Notes: generated by a model from the sequence alone, not told the origin. DNA of 64,000 bases from Microbacterium terricola (GCF_027943945.1 NZ_AP027141.1:434001-498000); one strand, 5' to 3'; shown: positions 25,084 to 34,908, numbered from the stretch's first letter. Translations and numbers: made by a program.

Positions 25084-25557
25084 ATGACCGATACCCGCAC
25101 GCAGCCGTCTGTGTCGACGGAGACGTCCACCGTGCCGACCCTGCGGACGAGGGATGCTGCCCGCCCGACGCGGCGCCGAGTCGCACGGGTGCTCATCGCC
25201 GTGTACCTGCTGGCCCTTGCGCTCATCGCGTTCTGGCCGCAGCCCGTCGACCGCGATCTGTCGGATGTGCTCCAGGCGGTGACGCGCGCGCTGCCATGGC
25301 TGAGCTACGAGGTGATCGAGTTCAGCGCGAACGTCCTGCTCTTCGTGCCCTTCGGAGTGCTTCTTGCGCTCGCCGCGCCGCGCCTGCGTGCGTTCGTCGT
25401 GCCGATCGGCCTTGCCGCATCCGTCGTGATCGAGCTCGGTCAGGCCGTGCTGCTGAGCGAGCGCACGCCGAGCCTGCTCGATGTCGTCGCGAACACGGCA
25501 GGCGCGGCGATAGGGCTCGGGCTCGTTCTGGTGATCGAGCGGTTTCGCGCGCCCTGA
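25084..25557 (+). CDS. VanZ-like family membrane protein
   Basis: This 157-residue protein has a 33-residue hydrophilic N-terminus and about four membrane helices. The VanZ-like signature is FSANVLLFVPFGVLLAL, then IELGQ and SLLDVVANTAGAAIG. VanZ was first described with teicoplanin resistance, but most members are uncharacterised envelope proteins and no vancomycin resistance genes are here. GGGAG lies six bases before the ATG. A possible -10 (TAGAAT, 25030-25035) is upstream. The stop is 17 bases from the convergent LRR protein gene. Confidence 0.88.
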   Translation: MTDTRTQPSVSTETSTVPTLRTRDAARPTRRRVARVLIAVYLLALALIAFWPQPVDRDLSDVLQAVTRALPWLSYEVIEFSANVLLFVPFGVLLALAAPRLRAFVVPIGLAASVVIELGQAVLLSERTPSLLDVVANTAGAAIGLGLVLVIERFRAP

Positions 25558-25574
25558 AGCTCGTGGTCCTCGAC

Positions 25575-26885
25575 CTACTTCGGCGCAGTGAGCGCGTCTG
25601 AGAGTCGTGTCGACTTGGCGTAGCCGTCCTTGGTGGCCGTCGCGCGGACGGTGAGCTTCTTGCCGAGGTCGGCGGACGTCACCGTGTAGGTCTTCGATCC
25701 GCCGCCCTTCGTGATCGCCGTGCCATTGCGGTACCAGCGATAGCTGACGTTGTCTGCGTCGGGCGACCAGCTCTTGGCGCTTGCGCCGGTTGCGGTCAGC
25801 TTCGTGCCGACCTTCGCGGTCGTCACTCCAGTCGGCAGCGTGATCTTCGGTTTCGGCTTCGTGGTGAAGGTGAAGCGCACGCTATAGAGGCCGAGTTGGA
25901 GAACCGACTCGCGCGTTCCCGGGCCCTTCGCGATCGTCAGGATGCGCAGCGGCTTGCCGGCACTGCCCGTCGGCACCGTTGCCGTCTTGCCGCTGCCGAT
26001 TTTCTTCCATGTTCCGTCGTCCTGTCGCAACTGCCACAGGAACGTGAGCTTCGTGGGCTGCGGTGCGAGCTTGCCGCCCACGGCCCAGGCCCGCAGTCTT
26101 GCGGTCAGCTGTGCACCACTGACGGCATCGCGATCGAGGGAAACCATGAGCTCCTGGGCGCGAGGTCCGTAGCCGGTCGGAACCGCCTTGGTGCCTCCAC
26201 GGGCGGTCAGGTAGCCCGCCCAGATCGGTGTCGTGAACCCCTCGGCCCCCGTCTTGTAGTAGACGATGAGGCCGTTGCCGATGCCCAGCGGCGCCGCGCC
26301 GTTGTACTCGCAGCCTCCTGGTGAGCAGATGTGCTCGCCGAGCTCGGACATGGTCGGCGCATCGCCGCGGAACGTCACTTTTCGCAGCCAGCCGGAGTGT
26401 CCGATCTCGTCCTGATCCAGGGCGCTCGTGCCGATGTAGTCCACGCTCCCCGGAATCGAGAATGACGTGATGTGGTTCCCATAGAACGCGTAGTCGTCGA
26501 TCCACTTGACGCCGGATGGAATCACCGCCTTGGTGGCGGGGACAGGGGACGGGCCTGGCAGCACATACCAGACCGGACCGGCGAACGCGCCATATCCGAT
26601 CCTGGTCACCTTGTAGGTCTTGTCGCCCGCCTTGATCGTCGCCGGGACGGTGATCGTCGTCTTGCGCTTGCCGTTCCAGCCGGTGAGTGTCGCGGTGCGC
26701 GCGACCGTGTCGATCTCGTAGGTGAACGAGCCGACCTTGATGCCGGACTTGAAGCTCGCCGCGATCGGTGCGGTGACGGAGGGCACCAAGGCGCTCGCGG
26801 GCGACACGGCGCCGGCCAGCACGAGTGCTGCCGCGAGCATCGCAGGCAGGGCGCGACGAAGGAGGGACTGCTTCGGGTTGAGCAT
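25575..26885 (-). CDS. Secreted LRR (BspA-like) surface protein with Ig-like tail
   Basis: This 436-residue protein has a signal peptide (LLRRALPAMLAAALV to SPASA). Residues about 55-210 form BspA-type leucine-rich units with phrases such as ITVPATIKAGDKTYKVTRIG, AVIPSGVKWIDDYAF and SFSIPGSVDYIGTSAL. A middle region and then a C-terminal Ig-like repeat (YRWYRNGTAITKGG, SADLGKKLTVRATATKDGY) follow; the same repeat occurs three times in the giant surface protein at 18645. No wall anchor is seen. BspA-like repeats usually mediate adhesion. The ATG has no ribosome binding site; TATCTT (26897-26892) six bases upstream supports a leaderless transcript. Confidence 0.85.
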   Translation of the reverse strand: MLNPKQSLLRRALPAMLAAALVLAGAVSPASALVPSVTAPIAASFKSGIKVGSFTYEIDTVARTATLTGWNGKRKTTITVPATIKAGDKTYKVTRIGYGAFAGPVWYVLPGPSPVPATKAVIPSGVKWIDDYAFYGNHITSFSIPGSVDYIGTSALDQDEIGHSGWLRKVTFRGDAPTMSELGEHICSPGGCEYNGAAPLGIGNGLIVYYKTGAEGFTTPIWAGYLTARGGTKAVPTGYGPRAQELMVSLDRDAVSGAQLTARLRAWAVGGKLAPQPTKLTFLWQLRQDDGTWKKIGSGKTATVPTGSAGKPLRILTIAKGPGTRESVLQLGLYSVRFTFTTKPKPKITLPTGVTTAKVGTKLTATGASAKSWSPDADNVSYRWYRNGTAITKGGGSKTYTVTSADLGKKLTVRATATKDGYAKSTRLSDALTAPK

Positions 26886-26941
26886 GCGTGCAAGATAGCA
26901 GCGCGAATGCGCCTTGGTCACGCGATTTTCGGCGCCGAGGT

Positions 26942-28294
26942 CTACGGCCGACCCATCCCGTAGTACTCCCAGCCGGCGGCGCGCCAGGCCGCGGCATCGA
27001 GGCAGTTGCGGCCGTCGACCACGACTCGGCCGGTCGCGAGGGATGCTGCGTGCTCCGGCGAGAGTTCGCGACGGTACTCGTCCCATTCGGTGACGACGAT
27101 GACAGCATCCGCGCCACGCAGCGCCTCGTCGCGATCGGCGACGTAGTTCAGCTGAGGGTGCAGGCGCTGGGCGTTCTCGATCGCGGCCGGATCCGTGATC
27201 GTCACCCAGGCGCCGAGGCCGTGCAGGCGCACCGCGACATCCAGGGCAGGGGAGTCGCGGATGTCGTCGGAGTGCGGCTTGAAGGCGGCTCCGAGCACGG
27301 TGATGTTCTTCTTGAACACCGCGCCGCCGAGGCCGGCGACGACGAGGTCGACGGCGCGGTCGCGACGACGGAGGTTGATCGCGTCGACCTCGCGCAGGAA
27401 CGCGACGGACTCGCCGCGCCCGAGCTCTTCGGCGCGTGCCGAGAAGGCGCGGATGTCCTTCGGCAGGCAGCCGCCCCCAAAGCCGATGCCGGCGCCGAGG
27501 AAGCGGCGGCCGATACGAACATCGTGACCGATGGCGTCGGCCAGGGTGGTGACGTCGGCGCCGGTGACCTCGGCGATCTCGGCCATCGCGTTGATGAAGC
27601 TGATCTTGGTCGCCAGGAACGCGTTGGCCGAGACCTTCACGAGCTCGGCGGTGGCGTAGTCGGTCACGATGAAAGGCGTGCCCTTGGCCACCGACGGGTG
27701 ATACACCTCGCGGAGGATCTGAGCCGCGCGCTCGCCTTCGTCGACGCTGTCGGTCGTTGAGCCGCTCCCGCTCACTGAGCCTGTCGAAGTGGGCACTCCG
27801 ACCACGAGACGGTCGGGGTCGACGGTGTCCTTCACGGCGAAGCCTTCGCGCAGGAACTCCGGGTTCCAGACCAACGTCGCTCCGGTCGGCGCGACGCGCT
27901 CGGCGAGGTCTGCTGCGGTACCCACCGGCACCGTCGACTTGCCGGCGACGAGGTCGCCCGGCTCGAGGTACGGGAGCAGCCCGTCGATGGCCGCGTTCAC
28001 GTACGTGAGGTCCGCCGCGTAGCTGTCCCGCTGCTGAGGTGTGCCCACCCCGACGAAGTGGACCTTGGCGCCCCGCGCCTCGGCCATGTCGGTCGTGAAG
28101 CGCAGACGCCCCGACGCGATGCCCTCGGCCAGGATCTCGGGGAGGCCCGGCTCGAAGAAGGGCGCCTCGCCCTTCGACAGCGACTCGATCTTGCGCTCAT
28201 CGACGTCGATGCCGACCACGTCGTGGCCGATCGAGGCCATCGCGGCCGCGTGAACTGCTCCGAGGTAGCCGCAGCCGATGACAGACAGACGCAT
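26942..28294 (-). CDS. ugd: UDP-glucose 6-dehydrogenase
   Basis: This 450-residue enzyme oxidises UDP-glucose to UDP-glucuronate with two NAD+. The Rossmann motif is IGCGYLGAVHAA at 6-17, the catalytic cysteine is C276 in GGGCLPKD, and the C-terminal UDP-binding domain contains ITDPAAIENA. GGGAGCGCC precedes the ATG at 28294. It supplies glucuronate to the capsule cluster that follows. Residues about 169-181 (a Ser/Gly/Thr run after VVGVP) are encoded by an interspersed repeat inserted in frame, in a surface loop before EGERAAQILREVY; the rest of the enzyme is intact, so it should be active. The protein is slightly longer than usual because of the insert. Confidence 0.93.
   Translation of the reverse strand: MRLSVIGCGYLGAVHAAAMASIGHDVVGIDVDERKIESLSKGEAPFFEPGLPEILAEGIASGRLRFTTDMAEARGAKVHFVGVGTPQQRDSYAADLTYVNAAIDGLLPYLEPGDLVAGKSTVPVGTAADLAERVAPTGATLVWNPEFLREGFAVKDTVDPDRLVVGVPTSTGSVSGSGSTTDSVDEGERAAQILREVYHPSVAKGTPFIVTDYATAELVKVSANAFLATKISFINAMAEIAEVTGADVTTLADAIGHDVRIGRRFLGAGIGFGGGCLPKDIRAFSARAEELGRGESVAFLREVDAINLRRRDRAVDLVVAGLGGAVFKKNITVLGAAFKPHSDDIRDSPALDVAVRLHGLGAWVTITDPAAIENAQRLHPQLNYVADRDEALRGADAVIVVTEWDEYRRELSPEHAASLATGRVVVDGRNCLDAAAWRAAGWEYYGMGRP
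27754..27789 (-). repeat. CTTCGACAGGCTCAG interspersed repeat inside ugd
   Basis: Read on the minus strand, a 36-bp element begins CTTCGACAGGCTCAGTGAG and ends GGCTCAACGA. The same start occurs at 41073 (intergenic) and 63651 (inside tsaD). It is a multiple of three bases long and is translated in frame into Ser/Gly/Thr residues. Confidence 0.75.
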
Positions 28295-28515
28295 GGCGCT
28301 CCCAGGGGTTGGTGGTCGGGTCCGGCTCGCGCCGTCGGGCCATCGGCGCAGGCTCGCCTCTATTCCTATCAGAACGGCTCCTGCCCACAGCCCGTGAGAC
28401 GGGCGCGGTTGCTTGACCATGATCGACCCATCACGTAGCGTTCACCCAAAGGACGTTCATCGTCCGGGGGTCCGCCGCGAGGCGGAGAGCTACTGTTCTG
28501 GGGAGAACGATGCTC

Positions 28516-28686
28516 ATGAGTATTTTCGAGCGTTTCGACCGTGCCGTCTGGGGGGCCGGTCACGTGACATGTGAGGAGTGCGGCGCCGCACTTCCTGCGC
28601 ACGCCGCCGTCTGGCGAGGGACGCATCCGTACTGTTCGCCGCTGCACGAGATGCAGGACTCGGACGGGCAACTGGCCTTGGCTTAG
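28516..28686 (+). CDS. Small CxxC protein, possible zinc ribbon
   Basis: A 56-residue frame begins MSIFERFDRAVWG and contains CEECG and HPYCSPLHE, spaced like a small metal-binding knuckle. GGGGAGA lies nine bases upstream of the ATG at 28516; an in-frame ATG at 28510 would be too close to it. TACTGT just upstream could be a -10. It sits alone in the spacer between ugd and fcl, on the opposite strand to both. Codon use suits the genome. Function unknown. An overlapping minus-strand frame has no comparable start signals. Confidence 0.5.
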   Translation: MSIFERFDRAVWGAGHVTCEECGAALPAHAAVWRGTHPYCSPLHEMQDSDGQLALA

Positions 28687-28701
28687 GCGATCGGAACGGG
28701 T

Positions 28702-29682
28702 CTACTCCCGGATAGTGCCGACGTGGTCGCGGTACCAGGCGACTGTGCGGTCGAGGCCCTCTTCGAGGCTGATCTGCGCCGTCCAGCCGGCAGCCGCGAG
28801 CTTGGAGACATCGAGCAGCTTCTGCGGCGTGCCGTCGGGCTTTGTGGTGTCCCACTCGGTCTTGCCGTCGAAGCCGACGACATCCGCGATGGTCTCGGCA
28901 ATCTCCCGGATAGTCACATCAGACCCCGTGCCGACGTTCACCTGCTCCGGTCCGTCGTAGTGCTCCATCAGGTGCAGCACAGCATCGGCCATGTCGTCGG
29001 AGTGAAGGAACTCACGTCGCGGCGTCCCGGTTCCCCAGTTCGTGACAGATGGGGCGTCGGATGCTGCGGCCTCGTCGTAGCGCCGGATCAGCGCCGGTAG
29101 CACGTGCGAGCCCTTCGGTGAGAAGTTGTCGTTCGGCCCGTATAGGTTCGTCGGCATCGCCGAGATCCAGGGCAGCCCATACTGGCGACGCACGGCCTGC
29201 GTCTGCAGGATGCCGGCGATCTTCGCAATCGCATAGGCATCGTTTGTGGGCTCGAGATGTCCGGTCAGCAGCGAGTCCTCGCGGATCGGCTGCTCGGCGA
29301 ACTTCGGGTAGATGCACGACGAACCGAGGAACGCGACGCGCTCCACGTCGTTCGCGAGCGCCGCGTCGAGCACATTCGTCTGGATGCGGATGTTGTCGCT
29401 CAGGAAGTCCACCGGGAACGTGCTGTTGGCGAGGATGCCGCCGACCTTTGCCGCGGCGAGCACCACGTACTTCGGCTTGATCTCGGACAGGTACGCGAAG
29501 ACCGCATCGCGATCCTTCAGGTCGAGTTCCGCCGAGCTCTTGCCGACGATGTTCTCGAACCCCGAAGCCTCGAGCTTGCGCACGATTGCCGAGCCGACGA
29601 GTCCTCGGTGCCCCGCGACGTAGAAGGTGGCGTCGCGGTCGAGTTCGTCCGGCGTGTAGTCGAGGCCGTCGCTCGCGGTCAT
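28702..29682 (-). CDS. fcl: GDP-L-fucose synthase
   Basis: This 326-residue epimerase/reductase converts GDP-4-keto-6-deoxymannose to GDP-L-fucose with NADPH. The Rossmann motif is [11 protein letters not shown], the SDR triad appears as SSCIYPK (Ser) and YAIAKIAG (Tyr and Lys), and NLYGPNDNF and [12 protein letters not shown] are typical of the family. The ATG overlaps the gmd stop (ATGA), so the two are translated together, gmd first. Presence of gmd plus fcl predicts fucose in the capsule. Confidence 0.95.
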   Translation of the reverse strand: MTASDGLDYTPDELDRDATFYVAGHRGLVGSAIVRKLEASGFENIVGKSSAELDLKDRDAVFAYLSEIKPKYVVLAAAKVGGILANSTFPVDFLSDNIRIQTNVLDAALANDVERVAFLGSSCIYPKFAEQPIREDSLLTGHLEPTNDAYAIAKIAGILQTQAVRRQYGLPWISAMPTNLYGPNDNFSPKGSHVLPALIRRYDEAAASDAPSVTNWGTGTPRREFLHSDDMADAVLHLMEHYDGPEQVNVGTGSDVTIREIAETIADVVGFDGKTEWDTTKPDGTPQKLLDVSKLAAAGWTAQISLEEGLDRTVAWYRDHVGTIRE

Positions 29683-30707
29683 ACCGTTCCCCACGAGGGG
29701 AGCTTCACCGTGTCGATCCACTGGTGACCTTCGGCCAGAGCGGTGATGTCAGCGTCGACCATGAGTCGGGCAAGCTCGTCGCCGTGGATGGTCGGCACCC
29801 ACCCGAGCTTGTCTGCGGCCTTCGCCGGGTCGCCGATCAGCGCGTCGACCTCGGTCGGCCGCAGGTAGCGCTCGTCGAACTTCACGAACTCCTGCCAGTC
29901 GAGTCCGACATGCCCGAACGAGGTCTCGAGGAAGTCTCTGATCGTGTAGCCGACACCCGTCGCGAGCACAAAGTCTTCCGGCTCGTCGACCTGCAGCATC
30001 TTCCACATGCCCTCGACGTACTCTGCGGCGTAGCCCCAGTCGCGGATCGAGTCGAGGTTGCCGAGATACAGGTCCTTCTGGGTACCCGCCTTGATGCGCG
30101 CCACAGCGCGCGTGATCTTGCGCGTCACGAAGGTCTCGCCGCGGCGCGGGGACTCGTGATTGAAGAGGATGCCGTTGACCGCGAACATGTCGTACGCCTC
30201 GCGGTAGTTCTTCGTGATCCAGTAGCTGTACAGCTTCGCCGCGGCGTACGGCGACCGCGGGTAGAACGGCGTCTCCTCGTTCTGTGGGGGTGGGGTCGCT
30301 CCGTAGAGCTCGGAGGTCGACGCCTGATAGAAGCGCGTGTGGATGCCGGACAGGCGCACGGCCTCGAGCAGGCGGATCGTGCCGGTTCCGGTCGTGTCGG
30401 CCGTGTGCTCAGGCTCGTCGAACGAGACGCGCACGTGCGACTGTGCAGCGAGGTTGTAGACCTCGTCGGGGTTGATCTCAGACAGCATCGTGACCATACG
30501 TGCGCCGTCACTCAGGTCGCCGTAGTGCAGGAAGAGCTTGGCCTCAGGGTCATGCGGGTCGACATAGAGGTGATCGATGCGCGCGGTGTTGAACGTCGAG
30601 GCGCGGCGGATCAGGCCGTGCACTTCATATCCCTTCGCGAGCAGCAGCTCTGCGAGATAGGAGCCGTCCTGTCCGGTGATTCCGGTGATGAGAGCGCGCT
30701 TGGTCAT
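29679..30707 (-). CDS. gmd: GDP-mannose 4,6-dehydratase
   Basis: This 342-residue NADP-dependent enzyme makes GDP-4-keto-6-deoxymannose, the substrate of fcl. Recognisable segments are [56 protein letters not shown] and [10 protein letters not shown], followed by [22 protein letters not shown] precedes the ATG at 30707. It lies 14 bases downstream of a WcaI-like glycosyltransferase gene and overlaps fcl by four bases, so the three form one operon. GDP-mannose must come from genes outside the window. Confidence 0.96.
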   Translation of the reverse strand: MTKRALITGITGQDGSYLAELLLAKGYEVHGLIRRASTFNTARIDHLYVDPHDPEAKLFLHYGDLSDGARMVTMLSEINPDEVYNLAAQSHVRVSFDEPEHTADTTGTGTIRLLEAVRLSGIHTRFYQASTSELYGATPPPQNEETPFYPRSPYAAAKLYSYWITKNYREAYDMFAVNGILFNHESPRRGETFVTRKITRAVARIKAGTQKDLYLGNLDSIRDWGYAAEYVEGMWKMLQVDEPEDFVLATGVGYTIRDFLETSFGHVGLDWQEFVKFDERYLRPTEVDALIGDPAKAADKLGWVPTIHGDELARLMVDADITALAEGHQWIDTVKLPSWGTV

Positions 30708-30720
30708 CGAGTCTCCGTGT

Positions 30721-32007
30721 TCAGTGAGCGTGGTCGCGATTGGCCGGTTCGGGAACTCGGCTGAGCAGATCATCGCCATCGATGACGCGAGTCAGCAGCG
30801 CGTCGAATGCATCGATCGCCGTTTCCTCGTCCAGTACCGTATCGCGGAAACGACGGCCGGCCGCGCCCATGGCGTCTGCGGCGGCGGAGTCGAACGCGAT
30901 TTGGAGGGCACCGTCCAGAAGAGCCTGCGGGTCTCCGGCAGGCACCACCACTCCGGCACAGGAGCGCCCGATCTCTTCGGCGGTAATCCCGGACCGGTCG
31001 GTGGCCGCCAGCACGGGCCGGCCGGCGGCGAAGTAGGAGGTGAGCTTGCTGGGCACTGCCATCTCGGCGACGCCCGGCTTTTCGTTCACGAGCAGGACGT
31101 CCGCGGCCTGCAGCGCCGACGCGAACTCGGTGTCGGACAGCGCGTCGAGGAACGTTACGGTGCCGAGGTCCCCCGCCTGAGCGATGAGATGCTCGCGCTC
31201 TGAACCGCCGCCGAGGAACACGAATCGCATCGCGTGTTTCTGCTCGTGAGCGAGCCTGGCAGCCTCGACGACGTTGCCGAGCCCCTGCTTCACGCCCATG
31301 TTGCCCGCGTGGAGGACGATCGTCTCGTCGACCGACCACCCGAGCGCGGCACGCGCCTCGATGCGTTCGACGGGTGCCGTCGAGGGCAGATGCGTCCAGT
31401 TGCGGACGACGTCGATCCGATCGAGCGGCACACCGAAGTCCTCGTGAACCCGGCGAGCGAAGCGGTCGTGAATGACGACCACACGCGTTGCCCGGCGCAA
31501 GACCAGACCCTCGAGTCGCACCATCATCCGCACGGTCAGCCCATCGGGCTGACCAGTCTCCTTGAGGCCGAGGCTGTAAAGATCCTGCACCCACACGACG
31601 AAGGGAGTATTGCGATGGAGCAGGCGCGCGCGCACTTGTGCGACCAACGTGGAGATCAGTGCCGGTGACACCGCGACGACAGCGTCCGGACCTCCCCAGC
31701 GGCGTGTCGCCTGACGCACGCCGAAAGTGAGTTCGGAGAAGGCGCGGCGAAGGCCCGATGGGCGGGAGGGTACATAGTGACGAAGGCGGGTGACGCGCAC
31801 ACCGTCGACGCCCTCCGTGCGCGCCCATTGCCCGTAGCCTTGTCTCACCTCCCATTCCGGATAATGGGGGTGCGCAGTCAGCGCCCGAGTCTCATAGCCG
31901 CGACCGACGATCCCCCGGGCCATCGCGCCGGTGTACGGCGAAATACCGGTCTGTTCCGGGGGATAGTTGAGCCCGAGCACGAGCACTCGGCGTGACTGAC
32001 GCGACAC
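30721..32007 (-). CDS. WcaI/WbuB-like family 4 glycosyltransferase
   Basis: This 428-residue cytoplasmic GT-B enzyme begins [19 protein letters not shown], the typical start of WcaI/WbuB fucosyl- or sugar-transferases. The C-terminal donor site includes [29 protein letters not shown] and [14 protein letters not shown]. With gmd and fcl immediately downstream, transfer of L-fucose is plausible but not provable from sequence. The GTG start has TAGCCT (32019-32014) six bases upstream and no ribosome binding site, so this three-gene message is probably leaderless. It is divergent from the acetyltransferase gene at 32057. Confidence 0.88.
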   Translation of the reverse strand: MSRQSRRVLVLGLNYPPEQTGISPYTGAMARGIVGRGYETRALTAHPHYPEWEVRQGYGQWARTEGVDGVRVTRLRHYVPSRPSGLRRAFSELTFGVRQATRRWGGPDAVVAVSPALISTLVAQVRARLLHRNTPFVVWVQDLYSLGLKETGQPDGLTVRMMVRLEGLVLRRATRVVVIHDRFARRVHEDFGVPLDRIDVVRNWTHLPSTAPVERIEARAALGWSVDETIVLHAGNMGVKQGLGNVVEAARLAHEQKHAMRFVFLGGGSEREHLIAQAGDLGTVTFLDALSDTEFASALQAADVLLVNEKPGVAEMAVPSKLTSYFAAGRPVLAATDRSGITAEEIGRSCAGVVVPAGDPQALLDGALQIAFDSAAADAMGAAGRRFRDTVLDEETAIDAFDALLTRVIDGDDLLSRVPEPANRDHAH

Positions 32008-32056
32008 AGCCCAAGGCTACCCTGGGTGGTTGGGCCGAATTACCTGAGGAGACGAC

Positions 32057-32608
32057 GTGGACGACGTGCCGATCATCGATCTCTCGAAGGCACCCGGTGA
32101 GCGCGCCGCGTGGGATCGTCCGTCGTGGCAGGTGTATCTCTGGGGGATCTGCGAGCTGTTGTTCGTCACGAACCCCTGGCAGATCAGCTCCGGACTGCGG
32201 ATACGCGTGCTTCGCGCATTTGGCGCCGAGATCGGTCGCGGCGTGATCTTCCGGCCGCGCACGCGGGTGAAGTTCCCGTGGAAGCTGCACATCGGCGATC
32301 GCTCCTGGATCGGCGAGGGCGTCTGGTTCCACAACCAGGACCACATCTATGTGGGGCACGATGTCGTGATCTCGCAGGAAACGTTCTTGACGACGGGGAG
32401 TCACGCGCATCGGCGTGACATGGCGCTGATTACCCGGCCAATTCGTGTCGAGTCGGGCGCGTGGATCACGGCGCGGTGCATGGTGCTGGGGGGCGCGGTC
32501 GTTGGCAGATCGGCGGTCGTCGAGCCGATGTCAGTGGTGCGAGGTGTAGTCGGCGCGGGCGAGCGATGGGGCGGCGATCCATTCCTGCAACGGGGACCCA
32601 GATGGTGA
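32057..32608 (+). CDS. WcaF-like hexapeptide-repeat acetyltransferase
   Basis: This 183-residue enzyme of the left-handed beta-helix family probably O-acetylates a sugar of the capsule repeat unit. It begins VPIIDLSKAPGERAAWDRP, contains the WQISSGLRIRVLRAFGAEIG segment typical of WcaF/Wzy-linked acetyltransferases, and has hexapeptide turns such as IGDRSWIGEG, IYVGHDVVIS and AWITARCMVLGGAVVG. The catalytic histidine is probably in TTGSHAHRRD. The GTG start has GAGGAGAC eight bases upstream. It opens the plus-strand operon that runs to 39086, and its stop overlaps the next start. Confidence 0.9.
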   Translation: MDDVPIIDLSKAPGERAAWDRPSWQVYLWGICELLFVTNPWQISSGLRIRVLRAFGAEIGRGVIFRPRTRVKFPWKLHIGDRSWIGEGVWFHNQDHIYVGHDVVISQETFLTTGSHAHRRDMALITRPIRVESGAWITARCMVLGGAVVGRSAVVEPMSVVRGVVGAGERWGGDPFLQRGPRW

Positions 32609-33720
32609 ATGACGGTCGCCCACTGCGCATATTGCACATCGTGGGGCACGTCTCTCCCGCGCGAAGGTATGGCGGGCCGAACTCGGTGGCGATCGCGCAG
32701 GCAACGGCCCTGCGCTCCCGAGGACATGAAGTAACGATCGTCGCGGGCTCGGAAGGGTACGAGCTCGGCCGAACGGAAATTGATGGTATCTCCGCGGTTC
32801 TCTTCCCCTCCGTGCCGACCGTGACTCGGTCTTTCGCCCATCGAACTGCGCCAGGGCTTCGGACGTGGGTCAGGCGGAACTCGCAAGCTTTCGATATATC
32901 CCATGTTCACCTTGCGCGAGACTTCGTCACGACTCGCGCGGCGGCGGCCCTCAAGGCTCCAATGGTTGTGCAGCCTCACGGGATGCTCACCCGACGGTCG
33001 CTATCCCATGCCGCTTTTGACAAGCTGGTCACCCGGCGACTCGTCGCCCGCGCGCGGATGGTGATGGCGCTGAATCCGCTGGAACTCTCCCAGTTGCGCA
33101 ACGACTTCATTGGAATCGCCGCCTGCGTAGTGACCAATGCTGTGGCCGTCAAACCCGAGGTCAGGAAGGACGACGACCCACCGACCATCCTTTACTTGGC
33201 ACGGCTCCACGAGCGCAAGCGCCCCGAAGTGTTTGCGCGGGCGGCGATCATCTCGCGTCGAGAGGGTCTTGTCGCCAGGTATTTGCTAATCGGCCCCGAC
33301 GAGGGGGAGGCGGCACGGATCCGCGCGATGGCGGAGGCAAACCCCGATGTCGATCTCCACTGGCTGGGACCCGCTACGAGTGGAGACGTAGGTCGGGCAA
33401 TGGCTTCGGCAGCGCTCTATGTCTTGCCTGCGCGCGATGAGCCGTTTGGGCTCACGCTCCTAGAGGCAGTGGCGCAGGGCACCCCGGTCGTGGCGGACAC
33501 GAGCTCGCCGCTCGGACGCGAACTTCAAAACGCGGGTGTCGCGCGCCTGTTCGATGGTTCTGCCGAGGATCTGTCAGCGACGATCCGCAGTGCAGTCGAT
33601 GACCGAGCACTGCGGGAACGCGCGAAAGCTCACGGCGCTCGCATTGTTGCCGCCGGGTGGGGACTCGACCGCTTGGGCGAGAACCTCGAGCAGATATACG
33701 GTCAGGCGGTGGCGATGTGA
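32602..33720 (+). CDS. Family 4 glycosyltransferase (capsule)
   Basis: This 372-residue GT-B enzyme starts RILHIVGHVSPARRYGGPN, the acceptor-domain loop common in GT4. The donor domain has ILYLARLHERKRPEVFARA, LLIGPDEGEA and the E-x7-E-like segment RDEPFGLTLLEAVAQGTPVVA. The sugar is unknown. The ATG at 32602 overlaps the acetyltransferase stop by seven bases and has GGGGA upstream. A/T-ending codons become more frequent from here onward, marking entry into the AT-richer centre of the cluster. The next gene overlaps it by four bases. Confidence 0.88.
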   Translation: MVNDGRPLRILHIVGHVSPARRYGGPNSVAIAQATALRSRGHEVTIVAGSEGYELGRTEIDGISAVLFPSVPTVTRSFAHRTAPGLRTWVRRNSQAFDISHVHLARDFVTTRAAAALKAPMVVQPHGMLTRRSLSHAAFDKLVTRRLVARARMVMALNPLELSQLRNDFIGIAACVVTNAVAVKPEVRKDDDPPTILYLARLHERKRPEVFARAAIISRREGLVARYLLIGPDEGEAARIRAMAEANPDVDLHWLGPATSGDVGRAMASAALYVLPARDEPFGLTLLEAVAQGTPVVADTSSPLGRELQNAGVARLFDGSAEDLSATIRSAVDDRALRERAKAHGARIVAAGWGLDRLGENLEQIYGQAVAM

Positions 33721-34814
33721 GGCGGGTAAGTGTTCTCCAGCCGTACGTCCCCAACTATCGCGTGCCGTTCTTCGACGGCCTCGTCGAGCGGCTTCGGGGG
33801 GACGAGATCGAGTTGCGCGTATTTGCTGGCGGGCCGCCTTCGTCGCAGGCGGCCCGAAAGGATGCCAGTTCAACCAACCCGTGGGAACGACGCATCGACT
33901 CGCGGGAGCTGTCGCTGTTTGGCCGCGTCATTTCAGCTCCCCGGGTCCCAGCAGACTTCTTCGATTCGAACGGCGTAATTGTTGGGCTCGTTGGATCCCA
34001 GCTGCACCCCTATATGGCTATGCTGCGGCGCCGCCTGGGCGGCGCACGCCTTGGGGTCTGGGGTCACGTCGCTTCATATGTCGCGCCACCGAACGCGCTT
34101 GACATGCACCTCGAGCGGATGATGCTCCGAACAGCGGATCAGGTCTTCGCTTATACGCCGAGCGGCGCGGAGTTCGCGCGCGAACAGGGCGCTGAGGCGG
34201 GTCGGGTCACCACGGTAATGAACTCGGTGGACACTTCCGGTCTACTGGTCGAAATCCAGCGGCTGAGCGAGGGCGGTGCGCTCGCACTCGGCGGGGTGGT
34301 CCCGGGGCGCCGCTACCTTGCCTATATCGGCGGCCTGGACCAGAGCAAACGGATCGATTTTCTCGCCCAGTCGCTCGATCGCCTTTGGACGCGTGACCGA
34401 TCAGTCGTGCTCCTCGTCGCTGGCCGTGGTGACCAGGAATCTCTTCTTCGAAGGGCGATTGAGCGTGGTCAGGTAATCATGGTGGGGTACGCCGATGACC
34501 GGCTGCTCGCCCAGCTGGCGGCGGCCGCTTCGGCAATCGTCATGCCGGGAAGGATCGGCCTCGTCGCGGTCCACGCGCTCGCCATGGGGCTACCCATTCT
34601 CACTGTGGACTGGCCCTATCACGCACCTGAGTTCGAGTACTTAACCCCCGGCGAGTCTGTGCATGTACTCGCGAACGACGTTGACGCGTTTGCCCAAGCC
34701 ATGTCATGGGACTGGGGGCGAAGCGATCCAAAGGCGGCCCGGTGGGCGTTTCCGACCCTCGACGAGATGGTTCGGAACTTCGCGACGGGAGTCTGTCGAA
34801 TGCTCGACACCTGA
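33717..34814 (+). CDS. GT-B glycosyltransferase (capsule)
   Basis: This 365-residue protein starts VSVLQPYVPNYRVPFFDGL, a start seen in family 4 and related transferases that act on lipid-linked oligosaccharides. The donor side has AYIGGLDQSKRIDFLAQSL, LLVAGRGDQE and MPGRIGLVAVHALAMGLP. The GTG start overlaps the previous stop (GTGA), so translation is coupled. Sugar and linkage cannot be read from sequence. About 94 bases separate it from the polymerase gene downstream; no terminator is seen there. Confidence 0.82.
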   Translation: MRRVSVLQPYVPNYRVPFFDGLVERLRGDEIELRVFAGGPPSSQAARKDASSTNPWERRIDSRELSLFGRVISAPRVPADFFDSNGVIVGLVGSQLHPYMAMLRRRLGGARLGVWGHVASYVAPPNALDMHLERMMLRTADQVFAYTPSGAEFAREQGAEAGRVTTVMNSVDTSGLLVEIQRLSEGGALALGGVVPGRRYLAYIGGLDQSKRIDFLAQSLDRLWTRDRSVVLLVAGRGDQESLLRRAIERGQVIMVGYADDRLLAQLAAAASAIVMPGRIGLVAVHALAMGLPILTVDWPYHAPEFEYLTPGESVHVLANDVDAFAQAMSWDWGRSDPKAARWAFPTLDEMVRNFATGVCRMLDT

Positions 34815-34908
34815 GAGTTCGTCCGTTCGTCCGCGGTCTCAGCGCTTAGTAGGATTTGGCTTGGCGCGCAGTGTGCCGACCACCCAGGAAATGTGAAGCA
34901 GGTGACGG

